A stretch of DNA of 64,000 nt from Erinaceus europaeus (taxonomy: Eukaryota; Chordata; Mammalia; Eulipotyphla; Erinaceidae): NCBI RefSeq assembly GCF_950295315.1, contig NC_080172.1, forward strand, positions 80,247,118-80,311,117. Direction: 5' to 3'. Below the pieces are notes generated by a model. It was not told where the DNA came from, did not search any database, and worked only from the letters and a program-made list of their open reading frames with translations. Made by a program: the position numbers and the translations under genes. This document shows positions 47,976 to 58,904 of the stretch, in pieces. Within the stretch, counting starts at the first letter, position 1. Every line of letters starts with the position of its first letter.

Positions 47976-48105
47976 TTGAGGCCTGCTCTCAGTATACTGG
48001 AGGAAGCTTCAGTGCTGTGCTGTCTCTCTATCTCCATGTCTCTGTTTCTCTCTACCCCAGACCTGCTCTCTCTTCTATTATATATAAATAATTCTGAAGT
48101 ACTTA
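47975..48105 (+). mobile_element. Old SINE with CT tail
   Basis: GACCCAGGGTTGAGGCCTGC, TGGAGGAAGCTTCAGTGCTG and a CT-rich stretch match the SINE type at about 29.7 kb. Confidence 0.6.
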
Positions 48106-48283
48106 AACCTTAGAAATAACTAAAAAGAGAGAATGGAAAAAGAAAAGGAAAGAAAATTCCAATATTTTCCTCACTGTTTTATACTATATACCAAAAAACT
48201 TATATGTTATCTGTGCTATTATAAATAAGATACAAGAAGTATGTGCAATATGCCTACATCTGATATCTACATTTAACTTTTAA

Positions 48284-48492
48284 AAATATTTGTTTGTTTA
48301 TTATTGGATAGAAACAGAAAGGAATTGAGAGGGGAGGGGGAGATCGAGAGGGGAAGAGACAGAGACACACCTGCAGCCCTGCTTCACCACTCATGAAGTT
48401 TTCCCCCTCATGTGGGGATCAGGGACTTGAATCTGGGTCCTTTTGCACTGTAATGTGTGTGTATAACCAGGTGCACCACTGCCTGGCCCCTC
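48284..48492 (-). mobile_element. SINE, type 2, with target duplication
   Basis: TTTGTTTATTATTGGATAGAA, GAGAGGGGAGGGGGAG, CCTGCAGCCCTGCTTCACC, and head complement CCAGGTGCACCACTGCCTGG. Flanks TCTACATTTAACTTTTAA (48266-48283) and TCTACATTCACTTTTAA (48493-48509) match apart from one or two changes. Confidence 0.88.
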
Positions 48493-48509
48493 TCTACATT
48501 CACTTTTAA

Positions 48510-49790
48510 TTTAATTTTGTTATTAAGATATCAATCCTTCTGAACCATTTTAGACTGTGTCCTACAATGGAACAGACAGAAGAAAGCAAAATGAACAATT
48601 ACCTTTTTAAAAAAATCCAATATCAAAAATAATCAATCATGCTCAGTACAATAGGAATTGAGTCAAGAATATATTTTACGCAAACCAAGTGATTTTTTAA
48701 AAAGTGACTTGGATATCAGCTCACTAGGAATAGAAGAATCTGTTTAGATATAATGGAAATGAAAATTCAAAAATTGACATCAACTCTTTCAAGCAACTGA
48801 TTTTAAATACAAAGCTAATTTAATCTGTTTTAGTCATTTTGAGGATACAAGAAAAACAAAGAATCTGTAAGTGAGAAAATAAATTAACACAAAAATGTTG
48901 TGGTTGTAACTTTGGATAAATTTCCAGTGTTAGTTTTTATAGTTCTGTAAAAGTGATATAATGCCTACACCATGAAATGATCCGAATGAGACTGATTAAA
49001 TACTTCCTACTGCCCTTAGATACTGAAAAGAAGAAAATGGAGTTTTAAAGAACTTTTAAAAAGTCAGTTTCCTGGTCATTCTGGAGACCTGTCACTATCA
49101 CACATTATGGAAATATATAAAATAATTTTAAAGAGAACTTAGATTTTTTAGACATACATGTTTGAAATTTGAGTTAAAAAATACATCAAAATGCTAATAG
49201 CCACAAAAATCTTTCACTCTATAAGAGACATTTTGTGGACTTGTAGGTAACCTACAAAAAGTTCTCTCCTACACTTTTAGGAAGCAACAAATAGATTCAT
49301 GTTTTCTTAAGGTGGCTTACTTATTTCTTGATATATACAACTGAAGTAACAGAATGCTTCTATATGTAATAGAACTATGTTGAAATATCACTCAGAGGTA
49401 GTATAAATAATTGCAGCAAAGGAATATGTTTTATTTTACAGGTTAAAACTTATAAGATTTGTGTAATCTCTTGAAACATTGGTAAAAACACCAATTTATA
49501 CAAAGAATTATTTCTTAATAATCAGGTCATTATTTTCTTCTGTTTATGATTTTGATCATCTTTAGTGTGATTTCAATTGTGTGATTTTTTTTTTGCTATG
49601 TGATTCAAGTGATTCCATGCTAATCATAGCTTATCTAGAGTTTAGCGTACTGTCATTTGACCAATTTTTAATTTTATGCATTTATTGATATACATCTTCA
49701 AATGCTATTAAATATAAAATGTATAAAATGTATATACTTTTAGCAGCAACAAATGCTAGAAACACTTCTGATACAACAACTTAGAAGCAC
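48510..49790. other. Intron 6, unique
   Basis: No gene or repeat is recognised. Confidence 0.5.
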
Positions 49791-49794
49791 TTCT

Positions 49795-50045
49795 GGTACG
49801 ATTCTAAACTGGTCCAACCCTTGTGGAGAGCAATCTGGAGAACCCTCAGAAGGCTAGAAGTGGACCTTCCCTATGACCCTGCAATTCCTCTCCTGGGGAT
49901 ATCCTGGAAAGCCCCACACCCAGATCCCTAACCCATTAGGGAAAGGGAGAGGCAGGTTGGGGGCATTGATGGACCTGCCAATGCCCAGGTCCAGCAGAGA
50001 ACCAATTACAGAAGCCAGACCTCAGACCTTCTCCATAACTGTTGT
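49795..50045 (+). mobile_element. Composite L1: ORF2 piece fused to distal 3'UTR
   Basis: 49805-49903 is L1 ORF2 (GTGGAGAGCAATCTGGAG, then the codons for PAIPLLG). At about 49900-49910 (GGGGATATCCTGGAAAGCC) it jumps to the distal 3'UTR (CATTAGGGAAAGGGAGAGG, CAATTACAGAAGCCAGACC). The usual L1 3' terminus is missing; the copy ends near CCATAACTGTTG before a (CA)n run. Confidence 0.8.
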
Positions 50046-50065
50046 AGTCTGTCTCTCTTTGTCTG

Positions 50066-50066
<1 letters not shown>

Positions 50067-50092
<26 letters not shown>
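50067..50092 (+). repeat. (CA)n
   Basis: About twelve CA units directly after the composite L1. Confidence 0.95.
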
Positions 50093-50096
<4 letters not shown>

Positions 50097-50572
50097 GAAG
50101 TGACCTGAAGCTACAAATGTGTAACTCTCATACTCCACATTTCAGTGGACTCTAACATAATTATAACAAAATGCAAAATGAAAATGTAAACTCCTTAGTA
50201 AGTAAGCTAGCACATCTATATACAGAACAAAGGAATCATACTGTATTACATGAAAATGTTTTATCACACCATTAATTTCCACAATTTTCATATGTATTGT
50301 CATTAAAAAGATTTTCTTTGAGTGGTTCTATCAGGTATTTTTTGAAATTTCCTTTAAATTCAAAACCAAAGAAACATTTTTTTTAAATAAAAGATGTTTG
50401 AAGACAAGTGCAAAATAAGAGTGAACAATAAAATGATAATTGAGCATTTGGACAAAGAAGATTTAAAATACCATCTGTGCATCTGAGTGTCTATATAATT
50501 ATGAATCGTAATTTCATAATTGTTTTACTCGATCATTTTGATATTACAAACAGGAAATAAATGTAGATCTTA

Positions 50573-50770
<198 letters not shown>

Positions 50771-50982
50771 CTATGAAGAAATCAATAGCCACAATTTAAA
50801 ATAGTATTCAACTAACTTTTTTACTTCTTCAAGCACTGTTACCATCTCAAATTAATTAGTTTTATTTCAAGGAATAATCACAATTCATATAGTCATTAAT
50901 ATGGTATACTTTGGAATCATACTGGCACAAGCAGTGAACAACTAAATGACTGATTAATACTTTCTCAATTATTAAAAGAAAA

Positions 50983-52618
50983 GAGGTGTGTACTCCTATG
51001 TTCATAGCAGCACAATTCATAATAGCTAAAACCTGGAAGCAACCCAGGTGCCCAACAACAGATGAGTGGCTGAGAAAGCTGTGGTATATATACAAAATGG
51101 AATACTATGCAGCTATCAAGAACAATGAACCTACCTTCTCTGACCCATCTTGGACAGAGCTAGAAGGAATTATGTTAAGTGAGCTAAGTCAGAAAGATAA
51201 AGATGAGTATGGGATGATCCCACTCATCAACAGAAGTTGAGAAAGAAGATCTGAAAGGGAAACTAAAAGCAGGAACTGACTAAATTGAAAGTAGGGCACC
51301 AAAGTAAAAAACCTGTGGTGAGGGGTAGATGTGCAGCTTCCTGGGCAGGTGGGGGGTGGGGGTGGGGGTAAGGGTGGGGGTAGTTTGGTAGGATGGGACA
51401 CAGTCTTTTGGTGGTGGGAATGGTGTTTATGTACACTCCTAGTAAATTGTAGTCTTATAAATCACTAGTTAATTAATATGAGAGGGGAGAAATTCATTGT
51501 ATGTCTCGAAGTTTTTAAAACACAGACAGTGTCTTTTTAATATATAGGCTGTGTATTTGATATGCGGACTCTCTCAAAAGCCTAGAACAAGTAGATCAGA
51601 AGCAACCAGTGGCACAGCTATTTACAAGATACTGGGTACTATACAGCAAACCCTAACAAAAGGACTTTTCAAAGTTAACCCAATTACCAAATAATGTGAT
51701 GATAATATTAACTATCCATTGTCTTTTTGAACCCTAGGATAGCAGGAACCTCACATCTCCACTATACAGCCTACATTTCCCTCACTCCTGGAACCTTAGG
51801 ATAGGGCCCACTTTCCCACATGCCTCTCCCAATACATATCAAATAATATTGCATCTGCTGATCGCAACCTAATCAATGCAACGATTGCCACCTCAACATG
51901 CTTCAGCTCAGACTGTGTCCAGAGACTTCAGGTTTAGAATTACAACCCTTCAGCTGCATTACTCGGGTGAGGCCTTTCCTTTCATAGTATTCTCTAATTC
52001 CATCCTAGGTGGATCACTTTCTAACAAAGCCCCAAAACCTAGATATATACCAGGTTCTGTGAGAGAGAGCATATGTTCACACGTATCCATAAACTAGTGC
52101 AAAATATATACCTGAAAGCAGAAGTACACTAGAGTTTGTAGTGAGTACCCCCCTAACACTTCCTCTCCACTATTCCAAGCTTTGGGTCCATGCTTGCTCA
52201 ACAATTTGTTTGGCTTTGTATGTTAACTCTCTTTTCAGTCACCAGGTGCCAGATGCCATCAGGATACCAGCCAGGCTTCCCTGCACAATGTGTCCTGGAG
52301 CTCTGCTTCCCCAGAGACCCACCCTACTAGGGAAAGAGAAAGGCAGACTGGGAGTATGGACTGACCAGTCAACCTCCATGTTCAGCGGGGAAGCAATTAC
52401 AGAAGCCAGACCTTCCACCTTCTGCAACCCACAATGACCCTGGGTCCATGCTCCCAGAGGGATAGAGAATGGGAAAGCTATCAGCAGAGGGGATGGGATA
52501 TGGAGATTGGGTGGTGGGAATTGTCTGGAGTTGTACCCCTTTTATCCTATGGTTTTGTTAATTTATCCTTTCTTAAATAAAAAGTAAATTAAAAAAATAA
52601 AAATAAAAAATAAAAAAA
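50983..52618 (+). mobile_element. L1 3' end: ORF2 terminus and complete 3'UTR
   Basis: Begins inside ORF2 (frame 50986-51240, [21 protein letters not shown] at 51238-51240), nearly identical to the copy at 33.7-34.0 kb. A short-type (type II) 3'UTR follows, ending CCTATGGTTTTGTTAATTTA and an A-rich tail. The 3'UTR keeps the 272-bp intron-like segment (51967-52238). A roughly 17-bp deletion is present near 52284. No clear target duplication was found. Confidence 0.93.
51967..52238 (+). other. Intron-like segment in L1 3'UTR (272 bp)
   Basis: Donor GTGAGGCC after ATTACTCGG; acceptor CTCTCTTTTCAG before TCACCAGG, with TTAAC upstream. It is the same length as the segment at 34690-34961. Confidence 0.7.
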
Positions 52619-52629
52619 CGTCATTCTTC

Positions 52630-52830
52630 TTAAAATTTTTGTTTATTTATTTTGGTAAATACACAGATAACTTGGGAGGAAAGTGGAAATAGAAGAAAAG
52701 AGATATTTCTGTAGTACTGCTTTCTGGCTAATGAAGCTTCCCCCTGCAGTTGAGGGCTAGGAGTCTTGAACCAAGATCCTTGTGCATTTTAATATATGCA
52801 TTCTACCAGATGTTCCACTGTCCAGCCCCT
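52630..52830 (-). mobile_element. Old SINE, minus strand
   Basis: TTTGTTTATTTATTTTGG, GCTTCCCCCTGCAGTTGAGG, TTGAACCAAGATCCTTGTGC and TGTTCCACTGTCCAGCCCC fit the complement of a type-2 SINE. Confidence 0.7.
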
Positions 52831-52879
52831 CCCACCTACCTTTCCTCTCTTCTTTTCTTTCTCTCTTCCTTTTTCATGG

Positions 52880-53168
52880 CACATGGCACCAGGATTATTG
52901 CTGGATGCCTATAGTCTGGCAAACAAGTTTTTTTTTTCTGCTTTCTTTTTTTTAATATTTCTTTACTCCCTTTTGTTGTCCTTGTTGTTATACTGTTGTA
53001 GTTATTATTGTCATTGTTGGATAAGACAGAGATAAATGTAGAGATGAGGGGAAGACAGAGAGGGAAAGAGAAGATAGAAACCTGCAGACCTGCTTCACTG
53101 CTTGTGAAGCGATGGTCTTTTCGCTTTGCCCCACCTGCACTTAACCTTCTGCGCTACAGTCCAACTCC
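52880..53168 (-). mobile_element. SINE, long type, with deleted core
   Basis: CACCAGGATTATTGCTGG 3' body complement, TTTACTCCCTTTTGTTGTCC, GGATAAGACAGAGATAAATG. The core CCTGCAGGTGGGGAGCC segment is missing: CTTGTGAAGCGA jumps to TGGTCTTTTCGCTTTGCCCC, then ACAGTCCAACTCC. Confidence 0.78.
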
Positions 53169-53171
53169 TTT

Positions 53172-53350
53172 CCCCCCCCCCTTTTTTTTCTTATTTTTAT
53201 TTAATAGGAAAAAGAGAAATGGAGAGGAAGTGGGAAGAATGATGGAGAGAGCGAGACGTTTACACCACTCATGAAGCTTCTATTCTGCAGATGGGGCTTG
53301 ACCATGAATCCTCAGGTACATGCCCTAGCGGTGCAAGACTGTGACTCCTC
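53172..53350 (-). mobile_element. Old SINE, minus strand
   Basis: TTTTTTCTTATTTTTATTTAAT, GAGAAATGGAGAGGAAGTGG, CACCACTCATGAAGCTTC and a decayed head. Confidence 0.6.
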
Positions 53351-53479
53351 AATTTTTGAATTTTCTTTCTAGAACACACGTCTTATCAGAAGTATTCCAA
53401 GCTAATTTTTACCCAAAAATAAAACCAGGTTAAGTGGTCTTCCTTTGAGTTGCTATAGCATAATTTAATGTCTCTAATA

Positions 53480-53770
53480 TGTGGAGAGCCATGTGCCGTG
53501 CCCCAAGATGGCGCCAGCCTCCTCTACCCTCCAGACCACAGGGAGAAGTAAACAACTCCATAAATGGTCTGAGACTGAGATCGCGCTTGCTTCCACGATC
53601 GTGTGCCTATGAGCAGCTGCCACGTGTGCCCTTGGGATTGGCTGACCCATGAGTATATAAGTTGGAGGTTAGGTTATAGCGGGGCTTTTTGCTGTTCAAG
53701 GTTCCTGAATAAACTGCTTGAAGAAGAACTCGACATTGCGTGATCCTTGCAGGCAAGGGTGGACGCGACA
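53480..53770 (+). mobile_element. Solo LTR of an endogenous retrovirus (class II-like)
   Basis: A 291-bp element starting TGTGGAGAGCC and ending GGACGCGACA, with TG...CA ends and identical 6-bp flanks CTAATA (53474-53479, 53771-53776). It is GC- and CpG-rich compared with the intron around it. It carries AAGATGGCG (a YY1-like site), an inverted CCAAT (ATTGG), TATATAA and AATAAA in LTR order. Six-base duplications and this start resemble betaretrovirus/IAP-type LTRs. No internal retroviral sequence remains, so it arose by recombination between two LTRs. It lies antisense to DPYD in intron 5. Confidence 0.93.
53637..53713 (+). promoter_or_regulatory. LTR promoter and polyadenylation motifs
   Basis: Inverted CCAAT box (ATTGG, 53637-53641), TATA box (TATATAA, 53654-53660) and polyadenylation signal (AATAAA, 53708-53713) occur in the U3-R order expected of an LTR. 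Activity cannot be judged from sequence. Confidence 0.7.
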
Positions 53771-53894
53771 CTAATATAACCACTTGTCAATGAACCAACT
53801 TATGAGTCACATTTTCATATTAACTACTAGAGTAGTGATACTTTCACTGAAAATATGCTACATACATAAACACATGGAATATTACCACAACATG

Positions 53895-54211
53895 CCTTCC
53901 CCCCACTTCCAGAGTTATAGCTGGGGCTTGGTGCCTGCACAAAAGAATCCACTGCTCCTGGAGACCATTTTTCCCCATTTTGTTGACCTTGTCATTATTG
54001 TTATTATTGTTGTTATTGCTGTTGGCTAGGACAAAGAGAAATCAAGAGAGGAGAGGAAGACAGAGAGGGAGAGAGAAAAATAGACACCTGCAGACCTGCT
54101 TCACTCCACCCCTGTAGGTAGGGAGCCTGGGGCTGGAACCAGGATCCTTATGCTAGTCCTTGTGCTTTGCGGCATGTGAGCTTAACCCTCTGCGGTACCA
54201 CCCCATGACCT
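53895..54211 (-). mobile_element. tRNA-derived SINE, long type
   Basis: CTTCCAGAGTTATAGCTGGGG 3' body complement, (GTTATTATTG), GGCTAGGACAAAGAGAAATC, GTAGGTAGGGAGCCTGGGG core, and head complement ending GTACCACCCCATGACC. Confidence 0.85.
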
Positions 54212-54357
54212 ATCACTACGTCTTAGTATAAATTATTTGTAATACTTAGTGGACTACTTAGAGGGACATTTGCTTTTAATAGGGCAGAGAAGTAAATTTA
54301 TCTCTAGTGAAAAGATTCCATCAAAGGTCAATATGGGCATTTTCTTTAAGAAAGAGG

Positions 54358-54665
54358 AACCAGCGCACAAGGTGCAAAGCTCAAGGATCAGCTCAAGAAT
54401 TGGGGTTCGAGCCCCTGGCTCCCCACCTGCAGGGAGGGTCACTTCACTGCCAGTGAAGGAGGTCTGCAGGTGTCTATCTTTCTCTCCATGTCTTCCCATC
54501 TTCTCTCGATTTCTCTCTGTCTTATCCAACAACAATGACAGCAATAACAACAATAATAAACAGCAAGGGAAACAAAAGGGACAAAAAAATGGCCTCCAGA
54601 AACAGTGGATTCGTGGTGCAGGCACCGAGTCCCAGCAATAAATCTGGAGGCAAAAAAAAAAAAAA
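54358..54665 (+). mobile_element. tRNA-derived SINE, long type, head slightly truncated
   Basis: Starts at GCGCACAAGGTGCAAAGC, lacking the first bases of the head; B box GGTTCGAGCCC, core CCCCACCTGCAGG, ATCCAACAACAATGACAGC, GCCTCCAGAAACAGTGGATTC and an A tail. Possible flanks are AGAGGAACCA and AAAGAACCA. Confidence 0.85.
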
Positions 54666-54667
54666 AA

Positions 54668-54890
54668 GAACCACTGGGCAGTCGTGCACTTGCTTCAGTT
54701 TACTCTCACTGTGCACAATGAGCCAGCTTCAAATACCCTGGTCAGCCCGTAAAGGGAGCAAGTATCACAAGTGGGAAGCAGTGCTGAAGCTGTCTTTCCT
54801 TCTCTCTTTCTCTCTCACTATAAGTCTTCCCATCTCCCAATTTCTTCCTGTCCAATCAAATATGAGAAAAATTAAATAAATGAGGAACAG
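54668..54890 (+). mobile_element. SINE, type 2, diverged
   Basis: CCACTGGGCAGTCGTGCACTTG head, CACTGTGCACAATGAGCC, CT-rich stretch, TCCTGTCCAATCAAATATG and ATTAAATAAATGAG tail. It follows the previous SINE tail directly. Confidence 0.75.
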
Positions 54891-55249
54891 GAGGCAGGCC
54901 TTACTGGTTTCCTTGAAATCCTCCCACATACTCTTCTGAATAAAGTCTGTCTTTCAAAATATTTAAGGAACATCCTGATAGACTCAGTTAAAAACTGAAG
55001 GAAGACTCATCAACAGATTTTACAACGCCTAGTTTCTCGGTTCAAGCTAAATAATTCTCCTAAGTCTATAAGGGTGGGGAGATAGTTCAATTAGAACACA
55101 ACTGTTACCCTTCTATGGAGCACTTTTTGTCTGTTTAAAACAGGATTTATGAAAACTGTGGTAATTAGTAGAAGGAAGGGGTGCACTGGAAATTTGATAG
55201 TGAGTCTGGGTAATTACATGAACAACTATGTGGATGCGAAAATAACACA

Positions 55250-55445
55250 ATGGGCTAGGTGGTGACACCCCTGGTTGAATGCAAATGTTAACAATGCACA
55301 AGGATCCAGGTTAAAGCCCCCGGTCCCCACCTGCAGGGGGAAAGATTCACAAGTGGTGAAGCAGGTGTCTCTGTCTCTATTCCCCCTCTGTCTACTCCTT
55401 CCCTCGATTTCTGTCTCTACCCAATAAATAGATAATCATTATTTT
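55250..55445 (+). mobile_element. tRNA-derived SINE, type 2
   Basis: GGGCTAGGTGGTGACACCCC head, CAATGCACAAGGATCCAGG, CCCCACCTGCAGGGGGAAAG core, and CTACCCAATAAATAGATAAT end. Confidence 0.88.
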
Positions 55446-55449
55446 TTTT

Positions 55450-56375
55450 GAAAATATAACACTGAAATCTTCTAATATTAGATACTGTAAGATATTAATA
55501 ATAAAAGCTTTAAAAATAAAATAAACTTTTTCATGTTAAAATTTACCAGCACTTATAGACTAACACTATGATAAAGTTACATAGATATTCAAAGCAAGAA
55601 ATGCATCATGCATTCATTTCTAGAATTATGTATTTCTGGCACTGTACAGTAAAAAAGTTAATATGGCTACTAAGCAATTCTATAGTTTGAAACGTTTACA
55701 CTATATTTATAAAGTTAAGCTGCGATAACCGAAAGATATGATTTCTCAAGGGTCTAAGTAATTTTATTCATTTAGAAATAAGAGATTTTCTAATTTGGAG
55801 GCAATGAATATATTGGACATAAATTTTAGTCAATGATATGCAAATAAAGCAAAATGCATTCTATAATATATACATTTCTACCTAAGGGTATTTTAGTTAT
55901 TTCTGAGTGAAATTTTAGTAATCCTTTTAAAAAATCTGTCAAAACACATATAATGAACTTAAAATATTGCTTTGTCGAAATCTTGTTAGTGCCATACTCT
56001 ATGTAGGAAACTAAAAAATTATGACAGTTTGGTTACCATTTGCATTTCTGAATGGAAAAAGATTTCTATTTGTGAATGCAAAAGTAAGTTATTCCAAATT
56101 TCATGTCTTTTAAGAGACTCACCTAGGTAGGTTTTATTTTTTAGTATTATTATTATTTTTTGTAAAGGAAGTCAAAGGAAATGCTTACTGCATACAATTT
56201 AGTGTACTCATCTTTTGAAATAAATATTCTTGGACTACCTGACAGTTTTATTCAGAGTTTTATAAACAGTGGCTACCAAAAGCATAAGTTTTGAATTAAA
56301 TATATCAGAAATCATGAAAACTATATGCCCCAGTATATTTTTAGTTATCAAAATCATTAATGTATTAATAACTTA
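55450..56375. other. Intron 5, unique
   Basis: No gene or repeat is recognised. Confidence 0.5.
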
Positions 56376-56379
56376 TAAA

Positions 56380-56515
56380 GAATTTTTTAAGATAGAAGGA
56401 GAGAAAGAGAAACAAAGCAGCATTGTTCTGTCACATGGATGCCCAGAATTGAAGTTTAGACCTAATATTTCCAAGGCCAGCACTCTACTCACTGCACTAC
56501 TTCCCAGGCCCATGC
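56380..56515 (-). mobile_element. Old SINE, minus strand
   Basis: AGAAGGAGAGAAAGAGAAAC, TCACATGGATGCCCAGAATTG and CACTGCACTACTTCCCAGGCC resemble the complement of a short old SINE. The 89-aa frame over it is incidental. Confidence 0.6.
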
Positions 56516-56787
56516 AATTTTTAGTTGAAATAAATTGAACTTATGAATATTCTATTCCAATCAGTTACCACCATTATTCAGTAAATATCACTATGTGCCC
56601 CCTATGCACTGTATGAATAAGGCAAACAATAGGTGTGCTTACGTATCTTAAATACAGAGAAACTATTACATGTTCTATATAGAGAGTTCCGGTTTTAATG
56701 TGATGCTTTTGCAGCCCATATAGAAAAGCTTATTTATGCAGAAAGAATGAAAGATGATACCTCAATCAAGTTATTTAAAACTGACAT

Positions 56788-57017
56788 CTGAGGCCTGGAA
56801 GATAGCATAATGGTTATACAAAAACACTTTCACACCCAGGGTTCCAAAGTTTCAAGTTCAATCGCCCACTGCAGTGGAAGCCAAAGCTAAGAAGTTCTCT
56901 GGTTGGACTATGTCAGCAAGACAGATGAGCTGAGAAGGTGCCTGTTTTCCCATGGGTTCATCTATGGCACCTAATACACTGGGGGAAGGGCTGCGATGTC
57001 ATCCTCTCTCTCTTTCT
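56788..57017 (+). mobile_element. Old tRNA-like SINE
   Basis: GGCCTGGAAGATAGCATAATGG, AAGTTTCAAGTTCAATCGCC and TTCTCTGGTTGGACTATG fit the old tRNA-like SINE type. It ends in a CT-rich stretch that served as the target for the adjoining L1. Confidence 0.65.
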
Positions 57018-58904
57018 TTCTTTGTTTTTATTTATAAAAGAAAACACTGACAAGACCATAGAATAACAGGGGTAAAACTCCACACAGTTCCCACCACCAG
57101 AACTCTGTATCCCATCCCCTCCCTTGATAGCTTTCCTATTCTTTGACCCTCTGGAAGTATGGACCCAAGGTCACTGTGGGGTAAAGAAAGCAGATGGTCT
57201 GGCTTCTGTAATTATTTCCCCATTGAACATGGGCACTGACAGGTCGATCCATATTCCCAGCCTGCCTCTCTCTTTCCCTAGTGGGGTGGGGTTCTAGGGA
57301 ATCATAGCTCCAGGACACATTGGTGGGGTTGTCTGTCCAGGGAAGTCTAGTTGGCATTATGCTAGCATCTGGAACCTGGTGGCTGGAAAGCGTTAATATA
57401 CAAAGCCAAACAAACTGTTGACCAATCATGAACCTAAAGGCTGGAATAGTCAGATGAAGAGTTGGGGTGGGGGTTCTCTGTTTTGTAGATAGCTGGTATG
57501 CATATTCTAAAGGGCCTGTGGCTTTACTAGTTTGTTTGTTTTTGTTTGTTTTTTTTCCCTGAGCCTGAAATGTGATATGCAGGTGGATCCAAATCATTGT
57601 CTGGGGAGTTGATGTCATGGCTGGAAAAAGAACCAGAAAGCTGGATCAGGGAAGAAAGTTTCCAAATAGGGAAAGGTGTATAAACACTGTTGACTGTAAA
57701 CCCCATCAATTTGATGTGATCTGGGGCCCATATTCAGCTTAGGAGCCTATGTGACCTCTGCATCCCTGTAGATCTGGGCTCACATTCTATAGTCATGAGT
57801 ATGAATATTCCAAACTGCCCCAATATCAATCCATCTTCCTCAGGTGTAGCATAGAGTATATTGTCCAGCCTCCCTTCGGAGGATGGAACATTCTCTACCA
57901 TTGTTGATCCAAGTTGAGGGGAAGGTCCTATGGGGGCCCACAAAGGGGTCTATTGTGCTGTTCCTGATAGAGATGACTAGAAATAATGGAGAGAGAGATT
58001 TATTCAAGGTCTAGGCCCATTATGTCTGTTTGGGAATCTCAGGACTCTCTGACTAGGACCCCAGCTGATGGGGTGGCCTGATAGTGTCTAAAGAGTCATC
58101 CTTAAAGTATGCCAGTCTCTTGCCCTCATTCTGCTTTTGCAGTCCTTGCTTTGATGAGGTTAGCTTTGGATTGAGTGAGCGAACTGTAATAGGAAGTAGG
58201 TGAGGAGGGTATCTAAGTCTAAGTAGACACTATTTTATTAGGAACTTCATACTGACTCACTGCAGATCATTGTGTACTTTTGCTCTCAGGTATACATTTT
58301 ACCCTAATTTATGGATACATGCGAACATATTATGCTCTATCTCATGGGACCTGTTCTATATATAGGTTTTGGGACTTTGTTAGGAAGTGAACCTCCTGGA
58401 ATGGAATTAGAGAAACCTATGAAAGGAAAGGTGTCACCTGAGAATGAGGCTGAAGGGTTGACAATCCATGACTGAGGTCTCTGGATATAGTCTGAAGTGA
58501 AGCATTCTGTCTGAAGTGAAGCAACTCCTTGCATTGATTAGGTTGGGATTGGCGGATGCAATTTATCATTTGTTATTTGGCTTCACGCGGGGCGGTTTGG
58601 GGGAGGGGGGATAGGAAGGGATGGAACAGACCATAGGCTGAGTCTTCGATATGTTGACTCTCTTAAAAGCTTAGACCAGGGAGACCAGAAGCAACCGGTG
58701 ACACAGCAATTATATATATTTGCATATACAAATAATGTCAAAAGATATAAATTATGGTGATGTTGTATATGGTACAGCAAATCCTAACAAAGGTATATTT
58801 TAAAACCTAAGACAGCAAGGAACCTTCTGCTTCCTCTATAGAGCCTTTATTTCCCCAGTCCTGGAACCTCTAGGGTACGATCCACTTTCCTGCATGCTTC
58901 TCTC
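57018..58904 (-). mobile_element. L1 3'UTR (type I) with inverted 5' part
   Basis: 57018-58600 is L1 3'UTR in minus orientation, from its A-rich tail (left) up to the region CAACCTAATCAATGCAAG. 58618-58904 is the next more 5' part of the 3'UTR but in plus orientation (CATAGGCTGAGTC, AGAAGCAACCGGTGACAC, CTGGAACCTCTAGGG, CTGCATGCTTC). It carries the long form of the intron-like segment. The low-complexity 11-mer TCTCTCTTTCT occurs at both edges (57007-57017, 58899-58909) and may be the target duplication. Confidence 0.85.
57383..58437 (-). other. Intron-like segment in L1 3'UTR, long form (1055 bp)
   Basis: On the minus strand it begins GTGACACC after CATTCTCAG and ends CGCTTTCCAG before CCACCAGG. 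The donor CAG|GTGA is close to consensus. It is about 780 bp longer than the form at 34690-34961. Confidence 0.65.

Noticed and set aside
53480..53770. CpG-island promoter of an unknown host gene (TATA box, CCAAT, initiator context)
   Set aside because: TG...CA ends and a perfect 6-bp flanking duplication show it is a solo LTR.
54249..54641. Overlapping ORFs of 130 and 123 aa
   Set aside because: Both are readings of a long-type SINE, and similar frames recur in other SINE copies.
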